DNA of 24,068 nt from UBA1535 sp002323775 (GTDB lineage: Bacteria > Bacillota > Clostridia > Tissierellales > Sedimentibacteraceae): contig DAMAHZ010000050.1 in the NCBI GenBank assembly GCA_031993545.1, positions 1-24,068 of the forward strand. The letters run 5' to 3'. Made by a program: the position numbers and the translations under genes. The notes beneath the pieces were generated by a model, which worked only from the letters and a program-made list of their open reading frames with translations, made no database searches and was not told where the DNA came from. Positions 7,508-15,541 of this stretch are shown here, one piece after another (position 1 is the first letter of the stretch; each line of letters begins with the position of its first letter).

Positions 7508-8329
7508 TTATTTTTTCATACTTAAAATTTCTCTTGCTTCGTTTGGTGTAGCTATTTCTCTGCCTAATAATTTTGCTAATTGAACAACCTTTTCTACCAT
7601 TTCTCCATTTGATTTTGCTAAAACACCTTTTTCTAAGTAGACGCTATCCTCAAATCCTACTCTAACATGTCCTCCCATAGAGATAGTTGCAGCAGCTATA
7701 CTCCACGCACTTCTTCCTATACCTGTTGCTGTCCAAGTAGAGCCTTGAGGTATGCTTCCAACCATAAAGGATAAATCACGAATTGTAGCTGACATTTGCA
7801 CTCCAAGCACAAAGTCAAAGTGTAAAGGATGAACCAATAGTCCTTTTCTGTCTGCCTTTAAAGCTATGTCTATCATTCCTTTGTCGAAAACTTCAAGCTC
7901 AGGCTTAATTCCTCTTTCCTTCATAATTTTAGCAAAATTAAATATAGTGTTATCAGTATTGATAAATATTTCATCTCCACCAAAATTACAAGTTCCACAA
8001 TCCAATGTTGCAAATTCAGGTGTAGGAACAACATCTGTAGATGCCAATCTCTCTAAATCTGTCATACCAACAGCTCCACCTGTAGATGGCTGAACTATAA
8101 CGTCTGGACAAAGCTTTTTAATAGCATCTATTGCTTCTTGGAATCTCTTTGTATCCTGTGTAGGTGTTCCATCATCCCATCTAACATGAAGATGAATAAT
8201 AGACGCACCAGCATCATATGCTGATTTTGCTTCTCTAACTATTTCTTCAATAGTATAAGGTACAGCAGGGTTTTGCTCCTTTGTAACCTCCGCTCCGCAA
8301 ATAGCAGCTGTAATAATTAATTTTTCCAT
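7508..8329 (-). CDS. kce: 3-keto-5-aminohexanoate cleavage enzyme
   Basis: A 273-residue TIM-barrel enzyme of the Kce (formerly DUF849) family, of normal length. It converts 3-keto-5-aminohexanoate plus acetyl-CoA to acetoacetate plus L-3-aminobutyryl-CoA in anaerobic lysine fermentation. The zinc-binding motif IIHLHVR places His46 and His48 as in characterised Kce, and the later metal ligand is probably Glu227 in VRVGFEDSV. Other family marks are QPSTGG (80-85), PEFATLDCG (104-112) and VHPLHFDFVLG (166-176). AAAGGA lies nine bases before the ATG. It is the second gene of a unit with the 96-residue protein (22-base gap). Kce is usually grouped with kamA, kdd and kal; here only kal is in the window, about 12 kb away. 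DUF849 proteins with other beta-keto acid substrates are the main alternative. Confidence 0.88.
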   Translation of the reverse strand: MEKLIITAAICGAEVTKEQNPAVPYTIEEIVREAKSAYDAGASIIHLHVRWDDGTPTQDTKRFQEAIDAIKKLCPDVIVQPSTGGAVGMTDLERLASTDVVPTPEFATLDCGTCNFGGDEIFINTDNTIFNFAKIMKERGIKPELEVFDKGMIDIALKADRKGLLVHPLHFDFVLGVQMSATIRDLSFMVGSIPQGSTWTATGIGRSAWSIAAATISMGGHVRVGFEDSVYLEKGVLAKSNGEMVEKVVQLAKLLGREIATPNEAREILSMKK

Positions 8330-8351
8330 AATAATATTTCCTTTCTTATTT

Positions 8352-8642
8352 TTAGTTTATTTCTATTTTAACAGACTTTTCTGGTTTAAAGTCGTTTTGT
8401 AGGTCATAGATATTGTGTGCTGTTGATTCCATCAACATTTTTCCCCCTAAAGAATATGTACGCATGAACCTGTTATCATTTACAAGTGTCCAGTATTCCT
8501 TATCCCAAGTTAAGTATCCAACATCATCGGTTTCTTTTTCTTTTAGAGTAAATTCAACCTGTCTGTTGTTTCTCATAAGAGTTATTAAATCATTGATTGT
8601 AACCTCTATCTCAACCTTGTTTATTAAATCATATGCTTTCAT
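8352..8642 (-). CDS. Hypothetical protein, 96 residues, co-transcribed with kce
   Basis: I do not recognise this family. It is a small soluble protein with no Cys, signal peptide or membrane segment, and with several strand-like stretches (VEIEVTINDLITLM, RQVEFTLKEKE, YWTLVNDNRF). Trp and Tyr are clustered in YLTWDKEYW. The start is sound: GGAGG eight bases upstream of the ATG, and a strong promoter further up. The 22-base gap to kce suggests a shared transcript, so a role alongside lysine fermentation is possible but not shown. Confidence 0.75.
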   Translation of the reverse strand: MKAYDLINKVEIEVTINDLITLMRNNRQVEFTLKEKETDDVGYLTWDKEYWTLVNDNRFMRTYSLGGKMLMESTAHNIYDLQNDFKPEKSVKIEIN

Positions 8643-8696
8643 TTTTTGTCCTCCAAAATATCGTTAAATAGTAATTTTCATTTCACTAATACAAAT

Positions 8697-8725
8697 ATTA
8701 TATCCTTTTTGGTTGCTTAAAACAA
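8697..8725 (-). promoter_or_regulatory. Promoter of the 96-residue protein-kce unit
   Basis: On the minus strand: TTGTTT (8725-8720), 17-base spacer, TATAAT (8702-8697). It lies 54 bases upstream of the start at 8642. Confidence 0.7.
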
Positions 8726-8784
8726 GGTTAATTTGCAAATAATTTATCTATATCTAAATAGTAAAAGATATAACTTAGTTATCA

Positions 8785-10083
8785 CTACTTTAATGTAACT
8801 TCAACAACAGTATCTATCAAATCTGGCAAATAAGGTGTTTTGCTTATATTTACAAAAACTATATCTGGATAATTACTTACTATCCAGTTACTTACAATCT
8901 TTAGCTCAGTTTTGTCATATAATAAACGAATTTTTTCTATTCTATCCGCACTTATTCCATATAGAGGAATATATCCTATGGAATTTTCCATTATATGATA
9001 GTATAATTTATTGCCATTTTGAGTTATTCTTCCATTTTCAGGCTTAGGCAAATTAGATGCTTTACATCCGTATATGCTATTTTTATTGTAGCTCATCCAG
9101 TTTCCGATTTCTTTTAATATCTCAACCGATTCTTTAGGAATTCTTCCGTTTGCATCAGGTCCAACATTAAGAAGCATATTTCCGTTTTTGCTTACACACT
9201 CAACCAATTTTTTTATGATAGTTGAGGCAGGCTTAAAATTCTTGTCAAGTGCTGTATACCCCCAATTATCATTCATTGTGATACAAGCCTCCCAAGCAAG
9301 CTCATTTCCCTCCTCATCAAAAAGTCCGTTTGGAGGAATAATCTGCTCAGGACTGACATAGTCTCCGCTGTATGATGTAGGGTTTTTGGTAGCTATAGAG
9401 CCGAAGCCCTCTCCGCTTACTTCCAAGCGGTTATCAACTATTATATCCGGCTGATATGTTCTTACCATTTGCATCAGCTTATCAGCCTGCCATTTTTCAC
9501 CTTTCATATCTCCGTAGGAGAAATCAAACCACATCATATCAAGCTTTCCGTATTCTGTACAAAGCTCTTTAACCTGTGCGTGCATATACTCCAAATAATT
9601 ATCAAAATTATGTATTTTGCCCTCATAAGCCTTATTTGCCCTCATTGGGTGGTGCATATCATTGTAATGAGGATAATCAGGATGATGCCAATCAATCAAG
9701 GAAAAGTACAGACCTACCTTAATTCCTTCTTTTCTGAATGCTTCTAAATATTCTCTGACAAAATCCCTGCCTGATTTAGTATTTGTAGATTTATAATCAG
9801 TCAGCTTTGTATCAAATAAACAAAAACCGTCGTGATGTTTTGCAGTAAGAACTGCATATTTCATACCGGCTTCTTTAGCTAATTTTGCCCACTCTATTGG
9901 TTCATAGCACTCCGGATTAAATTCTTCAAAATACTGCTCATAGTCCTCAATACTCATTTTTTCTGTAGAGCGTATCCATTCACCTCGAGCTGGGATTGAA
10001 TATAATCCCCAATGTATAAACATACCAAATCTGTCGTTTTTAAACCATTCAATTCTTTTGTTATATTCATCTCTGTTGAACAT
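8785..10083 (-). CDS. GH29 alpha-L-fucosidase, cytoplasmic
   Basis: A 432-residue glycoside hydrolase family 29 protein that releases alpha-linked L-fucose. Family marks: WFKNDRFGMFIHWGLYSIP near the N-terminus (13-31), LTAKHHDGFCLFDT (79-92), VGLYFSLIDWHHP (123-135) and LDMMWFDFSYGD, where Asp187 is the expected nucleophile. The C-terminus is a beta-rich domain. There is no signal peptide, so it should act on imported oligosaccharides or glycoconjugates inside the cell. AAAGGAT precedes the ATG by five bases. No transporter or other fucose gene is nearby, so the substrate is open. The leader carries a hairpin that may influence the ribosome site. Confidence 0.92.
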   Translation of the reverse strand: MFNRDEYNKRIEWFKNDRFGMFIHWGLYSIPARGEWIRSTEKMSIEDYEQYFEEFNPECYEPIEWAKLAKEAGMKYAVLTAKHHDGFCLFDTKLTDYKSTNTKSGRDFVREYLEAFRKEGIKVGLYFSLIDWHHPDYPHYNDMHHPMRANKAYEGKIHNFDNYLEYMHAQVKELCTEYGKLDMMWFDFSYGDMKGEKWQADKLMQMVRTYQPDIIVDNRLEVSGEGFGSIATKNPTSYSGDYVSPEQIIPPNGLFDEEGNELAWEACITMNDNWGYTALDKNFKPASTIIKKLVECVSKNGNMLLNVGPDANGRIPKESVEILKEIGNWMSYNKNSIYGCKASNLPKPENGRITQNGNKLYYHIMENSIGYIPLYGISADRIEKIRLLYDKTELKIVSNWIVSNYPDIVFVNISKTPYLPDLIDTVVEVTLK

Positions 10084-10104
10084 AATATATCCTTTCTCTA
10101 CAAT

Positions 10105-10133
10105 AAAAGGATGGTTCGCGACTCCATCCTTTT
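10105..10133 (-). terminator. 10-bp hairpin in the nifJ-fucosidase gap
   Basis: Arms AAAAGGATGG (10105-10114) and CCATCCTTTT (10124-10133) pair perfectly around nine bases. It is 118 bases after the nifJ stop and 22 bases before the fucosidase start. The T-run is only four and lies within the stem, so termination may be weak. It may instead shape the fucosidase leader. Confidence 0.55.
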
Positions 10134-10198
10134 AAATATTTATATTTTACATAACAGCAAATTTTTTCATAAGGGCGAAACTAATTTCACTCTATCGA

Positions 10199-10226
10199 GT
10201 AAAATTACCAAACGAAATAATTTTAC
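10199..10226. repeat. 9-bp inverted repeat downstream of nifJ
   Basis: GTAAAATTA (10199-10207) and TAATTTTAC (10218-10226) are exact reverse complements with a 10-base loop, 25 bases after the nifJ stop. No T-tract follows on the minus strand. It could be a weak terminator or an mRNA 3'-end stabiliser. Confidence 0.5.
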
Positions 10227-10250
10227 CGAATTAAATACTTTTACTCTTTA

Positions 10251-13200
10251 TTAATATTTCATTTCTGCCATTCTCTTGTAAGAATCTAATCTATCCTTAG
10301 CATTTTCTTCTGCTCTAGCAAATAAATCATCTGCTACTTCAGGGAAAGATCCTTTAAGTGATGTATATCTTACTTCACCTTCTAAGAACTCTTTAAATGA
10401 TGCACTTGGCTCTTTAGAATCAAGTATAAATGGATTCTTGCCTTGATCTTTTAATAATGGGTTAAATCTGTACAAATGCCAGTAACCTGATTCAACAGCT
10501 TTTTTCTCTCTATCTACTGTCTTACCCATACCTGCTTTGATTCCATGATTGATACATGGTGCGTAAGCTATGATTATTGATGGTCCTTTATAGCTTTCTG
10601 CTTCTGTCAAAGCTTTCATGAATTGGTTTTTGTCAGCTCCGATAGCAACCTGTGCTACGTATACATATCCATATGTTGTAGCAATCAAGCCAAGGTCTTT
10701 TTTCTTAATTCTCTTACCTGCTGCTGCAAACTTAGCAACTGAAGCAGTTGGAGTAGCTTTTGATGACTGTCCGCCAGTATTTGAGTAAACTTCTGTATCA
10801 AATACTAACACGTTTAAGTCTTCGCCTGATGCTAATACATGGTCTAATCCGCCATATCCTATATCATAAGCCCATCCGTCTCCACCAAATATCCAAACTG
10901 ATTTTTTAACCAAGTAATCTTTTTTATCAAGTATTTCTTTTATTGCATCTTTACAAGCATCACAAGGTTTAAATCCATCTAATACGCTTAAAACTTTTTC
11001 TGAAGCTGCTTTTGAAGCTTCTGCCTCATCCATGTTTGCTATCCACTCATTGAATGCTGCTTTTACATCTTCTGCACTTGTTTTTGCAAGAACAGTTTCC
11101 ATATTAAGTTTAATGTTCTCTCTTATTTGTCTTGTTGCAACTGCCATACCATAGCCGTATTCAGCATTGTCCTCAAATAATGAGTTAGCCCATGCCGGAC
11201 CTCTGCCATTTTTGTCTCTTGTATATGGAGTTGAAGGAGCTGAACCTCCCCAAATTGAAGAACATCCAGTAGCATTTGCTATAAGCATTCTTTCTCCAAA
11301 TAATTGAGTAACTGTTTTAGCATAAGCTGTTTCTCCACAACCTGCACAAGCTCCTGAGAACTCTAGGTAAGGTTGAGCAAACTGGCTTCCCTTAACAGAA
11401 TTTTTATCCATCAATGTATCTTTAATTGATACTTCATTAACAGCATACTCCCAGTTTGGAGATTCTTTCATTTGTGTATCAATTGGCTCCATAACTAAAG
11501 CTTTTTCTTTAGCTGGACATATATCAGCACAGTTTCCGCAGCCTGCACAGTCAAGCGGACTTACTTGTATTCTGTATTCTAAACCTTCAAAGCCTTTACC
11601 TACTGCTTTTTTAGTTTCAAATCCCTCTGGAGCATTTGCTTTTTCATCCGCATTAAGCAAGAACGGTCTAATACTTGCATGAGGACATACAAATGAACAT
11701 TGGTTACATTGTATACAATTTTCTATTTTCCATGCCGGAACGTGAACTGCTATACCACGTTTTTCATATGCTGCAGTACCATGAGGGAAAGCTCCGTCTT
11801 CTCTGCCTACAAATGTACTTACAGGAAGCTTATCTCCTTCTTGTCTGTTCATTGGCTCAACAACATTAGTTATAAATTCAGGTTTTTCTCCACATCCTGA
11901 ACATGAACAGCATGAGCTTTCGCATTTTTCACTTTCGCCTTTTGCATTTGACCAAGACGCCGGAACTTCAATCTTAACTAGGTCTGAAATTCCTCTTTGA
12001 ACAGCTGCTTTGTTCATATCAACTATTTTATCGCCTTTTCTTCCATAAGAATCAACTATAGCATCTTCTAAATATTTAACTGCTTCCTCTACTGGAATAA
12101 CATTAGCTAATTTGAAGAATGCAGATTGCATTATCATGTTAGTTCTATTTCCTAAGCCTAATTCTTCTGCTACCTTAGTTGCATTTATTGTATAGAAATT
12201 AATTTTCTTGTCTGCTATATATTTTTTCATTTCTGCCGGAAGATTATTTTCTAATTCTTCAGCTGTCCATGAAGTATTTAATAAGAAGTTTCCGCCTGCT
12301 CTTAAGCCAGCTATAACATCATATTTATCAACATATGATTGTTGTGAACATGAAGCGAAGTCTGATTCATCTATCAAATAAGTTGAACGAATTGGTTTTT
12401 TACCAAATCTAAGGTGAGATACTGTTATACCACCTGATTTCTTACTATCATATGAGAAATATCCTTGAGCATATAACGGTGTATGGTCTCCGATAATTTT
12501 GATAGCGCTCTTATTTGCTCCAACTGTTCCATCTGATCCAAGTCCCCAGAATTTACATCTTACTGTGCCTTCTGCTGATACATTTATAGCTTCTTTAAGT
12601 TCTAATGAAGTATGTGTAACATCATCATTAATACCTATTGTAAATTTATTTTTAGGAGTAGCTTGCTTTAAGTTCTCATATACTGCAAATATTTGATTAG
12701 GAGTAGTATCTTTTGAACCTAAACCGTATCTTCCAGCAACTATAACTGGTTTTTGCTCTGAATCATAATATAATGATTGAACATCTAAGTATAATGGATC
12801 TCCTAAAGCTCCTGGCTCTTTTGTTCTGTCAAGTACAGCTATTTTCTTAACTGATTTTGGCATAACATCAAAGAAATATTTAGCTGAGAATGGTCTGTAT
12901 AGGTGAACTATCAATAAACCAACTTTCTCACCTTTTGATACTAAGTGATCTATAACTTCTTGGATAGTTTCTGTTACTGAACCCATCGCAACTATTACAT
13001 GCTCAGCATCAGCTGCTCCATAGTAATTAAATGGTTTGTAATCTCTACCAGTAAGCTTAGTTATCTCTTTCATGTAGTTGTTAACTGCATCCGGAACAGC
13101 ATCATAGAATTTATTAGATGCTTCTTTTGCTTGGAAGAAAATATCAGGATTTTGTGCAGTACCCTTAGTATATGGATGCTCTGGGTTTAAAGCTCTATCT

Positions 13201-13811
13201 CTAAACGCCTTGATAGCGTCATAATCAACTAATTTTGCAAAATCATCATAGTCTATAGATTCTATTTTTTGTACTTCATGAGATGTTCTAAATCCATCAA
13301 AGAAGTGAACGAAAGGAATTCTTGTCTTGATAGAAGTTAAATGAGCAACTCCTCCAAGATCCATAACCTCTTGTACACTGCTTGAAGCCAACATTGCAAA
13401 TCCTGTTTGTCTTGCTGCCATAACATCTGAATGATCTCCAAATATTGACAGTGCATGTCCTGCTACAGCTCTTGCAGTAACATGGAACACGCATGGTAAT
13501 AATTCCCCTGCTATTTTGTACATATTAGGAATCATTAAGAGTAATCCCTGTGAAGCTGTATAAGTTGTTGTTAAAGCTCCTGCTGATAATGAGCCGTGAA
13601 CAGCTCCTGCTGCTCCTGCTTCTGATTGCAATTCAGTAACTCTTACTGTTTGCCCAAAAATATTAGTTTTGCCATTTGCAGCCCATTCATCTGAAAGCTC
13701 TGCCATTGGCGAAGATGGCGTTATTGGGAATATTGCCGCTACTTCTGTAAAAGCATAAGATACATATGCTGCAGCCGTATTTCCATCCATGGTTTTCATA
13801 ACTTTTGCCAT
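10251..13811 (-). CDS. nifJ: Pyruvate:ferredoxin (flavodoxin) oxidoreductase
   Basis: A 1186-residue single-chain enzyme of usual length. It oxidises pyruvate to acetyl-CoA and CO2 and reduces ferredoxin, in the cytoplasm. Domains: N-terminal TPP/substrate domain (TPSSPMAE at 31-38; HVTARAVAGHALSIFGDHSD, 110-129), the gamma-like domain, a ferredoxin domain with C699-x2-C-x2-C-x3-C709 and C755-x2-C-x2-C-x3-C765, and the TPP domain with the proximal cluster (Cys 822, 825, 850 and probably 1086) and GDGWAYDIGYGG (978-989). An oddity is a cysteine-rich stretch at 630-641 (CESSCCSCSGCG), just before the conserved LPVSTF segment; I do not recall it from standard family members. TAGGAGGT lies nine bases before the ATG. 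The gene has its own promoter. Confidence 0.97.
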   Translation of the reverse strand: MAKVMKTMDGNTAAAYVSYAFTEVAAIFPITPSSPMAELSDEWAANGKTNIFGQTVRVTELQSEAGAAGAVHGSLSAGALTTTYTASQGLLLMIPNMYKIAGELLPCVFHVTARAVAGHALSIFGDHSDVMAARQTGFAMLASSSVQEVMDLGGVAHLTSIKTRIPFVHFFDGFRTSHEVQKIESIDYDDFAKLVDYDAIKAFRDRALNPEHPYTKGTAQNPDIFFQAKEASNKFYDAVPDAVNNYMKEITKLTGRDYKPFNYYGAADAEHVIVAMGSVTETIQEVIDHLVSKGEKVGLLIVHLYRPFSAKYFFDVMPKSVKKIAVLDRTKEPGALGDPLYLDVQSLYYDSEQKPVIVAGRYGLGSKDTTPNQIFAVYENLKQATPKNKFTIGINDDVTHTSLELKEAINVSAEGTVRCKFWGLGSDGTVGANKSAIKIIGDHTPLYAQGYFSYDSKKSGGITVSHLRFGKKPIRSTYLIDESDFASCSQQSYVDKYDVIAGLRAGGNFLLNTSWTAEELENNLPAEMKKYIADKKINFYTINATKVAEELGLGNRTNMIMQSAFFKLANVIPVEEAVKYLEDAIVDSYGRKGDKIVDMNKAAVQRGISDLVKIEVPASWSNAKGESEKCESSCCSCSGCGEKPEFITNVVEPMNRQEGDKLPVSTFVGREDGAFPHGTAAYEKRGIAVHVPAWKIENCIQCNQCSFVCPHASIRPFLLNADEKANAPEGFETKKAVGKGFEGLEYRIQVSPLDCAGCGNCADICPAKEKALVMEPIDTQMKESPNWEYAVNEVSIKDTLMDKNSVKGSQFAQPYLEFSGACAGCGETAYAKTVTQLFGERMLIANATGCSSIWGGSAPSTPYTRDKNGRGPAWANSLFEDNAEYGYGMAVATRQIRENIKLNMETVLAKTSAEDVKAAFNEWIANMDEAEASKAASEKVLSVLDGFKPCDACKDAIKEILDKKDYLVKKSVWIFGGDGWAYDIGYGGLDHVLASGEDLNVLVFDTEVYSNTGGQSSKATPTASVAKFAAAGKRIKKKDLGLIATTYGYVYVAQVAIGADKNQFMKALTEAESYKGPSIIIAYAPCINHGIKAGMGKTVDREKKAVESGYWHLYRFNPLLKDQGKNPFILDSKEPSASFKEFLEGEVRYTSLKGSFPEVADDLFARAEENAKDRLDSYKRMAEMKY

Positions 13812-13839
13812 TTATAATTTACCTCCTAAGGTTATTTTT

Positions 13840-13893
13840 CGATTTCAATGACAAGTATAACTTAAAATAACCAAAAATGCAACAATGAAATCG
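13840..13893. repeat. Inverted repeat bracketing the nifJ promoter
   Basis: CGATTTCAATG (13840-13850) and CAATGAAATCG (13883-13893) are reverse complements at 10 of 11 positions. One arm directly follows the -10 side and the other directly abuts the -35 box, so the core promoter is framed exactly. It could be a paired operator for a dimeric or tetrameric regulator. Confidence 0.6.
13854..13882 (-). promoter_or_regulatory. nifJ promoter
   Basis: On the minus strand: TTGCAT (13882-13877), 17-base spacer, TATACT (13859-13854). It lies about 45 bases upstream of the nifJ start. Confidence 0.75.
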
Positions 13894-14236
13894 CAATTTA
13901 TAGCATTTTATATGCCCTCATAAATTTTCTGCAATTATTAATAAAAATCTTGCATATTGGCTCTGTTGCTTATTATTTGACTATTTTAAATTAGTGTAAT
14001 GCTTTTTTATATCTTATTAAAATAACTTTTACTAAAATATAGGATATAAAATAAAGAAAATTGTTTAAACTAAATAATTTTCTATTTATAAAAATATTTA
14101 ATTTTATTATAAACGATTATAACTAAAATTCATTTATTATACTTTAAATACTTTAGTGCGATAATTATACTGGTTTTGTATGCTTCTACATAACTTATTT
14201 ATATCAATTCGCTCTAAGAATTACTATATTAGTTTC
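13894..14236. other. AT-rich gap between nifJ promoter and hprK
   Basis: No gene seen. The only structure I can support is a weak hairpin with arms AGAAAATT (14055-14062) and AATTTTCT (14076-14083), followed on the minus strand by TTTATTTTATA. This could be a distant terminator for hprK, whose stop is at 14237. Confidence 0.4.
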
Positions 14237-15154
14237 CTAGTCCTCAGTTACATTGTAAAATCTTCTATTATACAAATCCAATGTATTGTATCCTAACAAT
14301 TTTTGTCTATAATTTTTAGCAGCAACCTCTACAACTGTTGCGATATTTCTGCCAGGTCTTACAGGAACAGTTACAAGAGGAAGCTTTACATCCAAAATAT
14401 CAGCCTTTGTATCATCAAGTCCCAATCTGTCATATTCCTTATTTTCATCCCATTCTTCAAGGTCTATAACAAGATTTATAAATTGATCAATCTTTATTGA
14501 ACCAACTCCATACAGGTGTTTTATATCAAGTATACCAAGACCTCTAATCTCCAATAAATGCTTTGTTAGCTCTGGACAATAGCCCTTAAGCTTATTATCA
14601 ATTTTTCTTACGATAACAGCATCATCAGCAATTAATCTATGTCCCCTTTTAACTAATTCAAGAGCAGTTTCGCTTTTTCCTATACCGCTTTTGCCTCTGA
14701 TGAGCATACCGGTTCCAAAAACCTCAACACATACTCCATGAACAGTTTTCTCCGGAGCTAATTGCTCCTCAAGATAATTTACTGTCTCATTGATAAATTT
14801 CATAGTTTTCTGTTTAGTTTTCATCACTGTTCTGTCATGCTTTTGTGCATATTTTATTATATCCTCATCGATGTCCATATCATTTGCAACAATAAGAATT
14901 GGTACATCAAAGCTAAAGAACTTATCAAGCCTTTCTTCTTTAACAGATTTCTCAAGAGTTTTTAAGTAGTAAACCTCTGTCTTGCCCAAAACCTGAATTC
15001 TCTCATGAGAAAACCAATCAAAAAACCCAGCCATCTGGAGACCAGGGCGAACTACCTCAGCAGCGTATATCTTAACCAAATGAGAGTTCGTCGAAGTATA
15101 AGCCTCAATCAAACCCAAATACTTCTTTAAATCATCAATTTTAAGGTACATCAT
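14237..15154 (-). CDS. hprK: HPr kinase/phosphorylase
   Basis: About 305 residues. It phosphorylates HPr of the sugar phosphotransferase system at Ser46 and reverses this, which controls carbon catabolite repression in Firmicutes. Seen: N-terminal domain with VVRPGLQMAGFFDWF, the P-loop RGKSGIGKSETALEL, IADDAVIVRK, and the family signature EIRGLGILDIKHLYGVGSIK. The C-terminal part (VPVRPGRNIATVVEVAAKN) is also typical. The frame is open to a TTG at 15166, but that codon abuts the AAAGG ribosome site, so I take the ATG at 15154 (12-base spacing); the next codon is also ATG. Length is normal. lgt, often the downstream neighbour in Firmicutes, is absent. Confidence 0.95.
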   Translation of the reverse strand: MMYLKIDDLKKYLGLIEAYTSTNSHLVKIYAAEVVRPGLQMAGFFDWFSHERIQVLGKTEVYYLKTLEKSVKEERLDKFFSFDVPILIVANDMDIDEDIIKYAQKHDRTVMKTKQKTMKFINETVNYLEEQLAPEKTVHGVCVEVFGTGMLIRGKSGIGKSETALELVKRGHRLIADDAVIVRKIDNKLKGYCPELTKHLLEIRGLGILDIKHLYGVGSIKIDQFINLVIDLEEWDENKEYDRLGLDDTKADILDVKLPLVTVPVRPGRNIATVVEVAAKNYRQKLLGYNTLDLYNRRFYNVTED

Positions 15155-15193
15155 AACAAGAACCAACCTTTATTATAAATTAGTAATGATTAT

Positions 15194-15222
15194 ATTATAC
15201 ATCATTTTTTTGTTAAAGACAA
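15194..15222 (-). promoter_or_regulatory. hprK promoter
   Basis: On the minus strand: TTGTCT (15222-15217), 17-base spacer, TATAAT (15199-15194), about 40 bases upstream of the chosen start. Confidence 0.7.
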
Positions 15223-15472
15223 TTATATTGTTAAATAATAATGAAAGCCACTCATAAAAGCGAGTATTTTCTGCATGCAAATAATTATTTCTTTCTTAGA
15301 AATCAATTTTTTACATTAATATAATTCTTATAAAATTTTGACAACTAAAGAAGCAATAACTATAAACCATTCCATTTAGTATTATTATCCAATTTATATT
15401 TGTTTTGTTTGTCGCATAAACACGAAATCTAACAATAATTATTCAATAAATTATTTATATTATGAGTTGTGA
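15223..15472. other. Divergent intergenic region between hprK and glsA
   Basis: Very AT-rich, with no gene seen. It lies between the divergent hprK and glsA promoters. A small ACTC...GAGT hairpin occurs at about 15250-15265. No riboswitch or regulator site can be named with confidence. Confidence 0.5.
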
Positions 15473-15501
15473 TTGCAAAAAATAGTATATTTTGTTATAA
15501 T
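15473..15501 (+). promoter_or_regulatory. glsA promoter
   Basis: TTGCAA (15473-15478), 17-base spacer, TATAAT (15496-15501), about 40 bases upstream of the glsA start. Confidence 0.75.
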
Positions 15502-15541
15502 GTCGTTATATAACTAAGAAATTAAAAACGGGAGAAATTTC

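Noticed and set aside
13297..13494. 65-codon Cys- and Arg-rich frame inside nifJ on the same strand
   Set aside because: An out-of-frame shadow of nifJ; the nifJ frame is continuous and fully conserved here.
15210..15245. Two TTGTTAAA words 18 bases apart near the hprK -35 box, resembling Rex half-sites
   Set aside because: The second half (TTAACAA) is missing in both, and such words are expected in AT-rich sequence. Not called as an operator.
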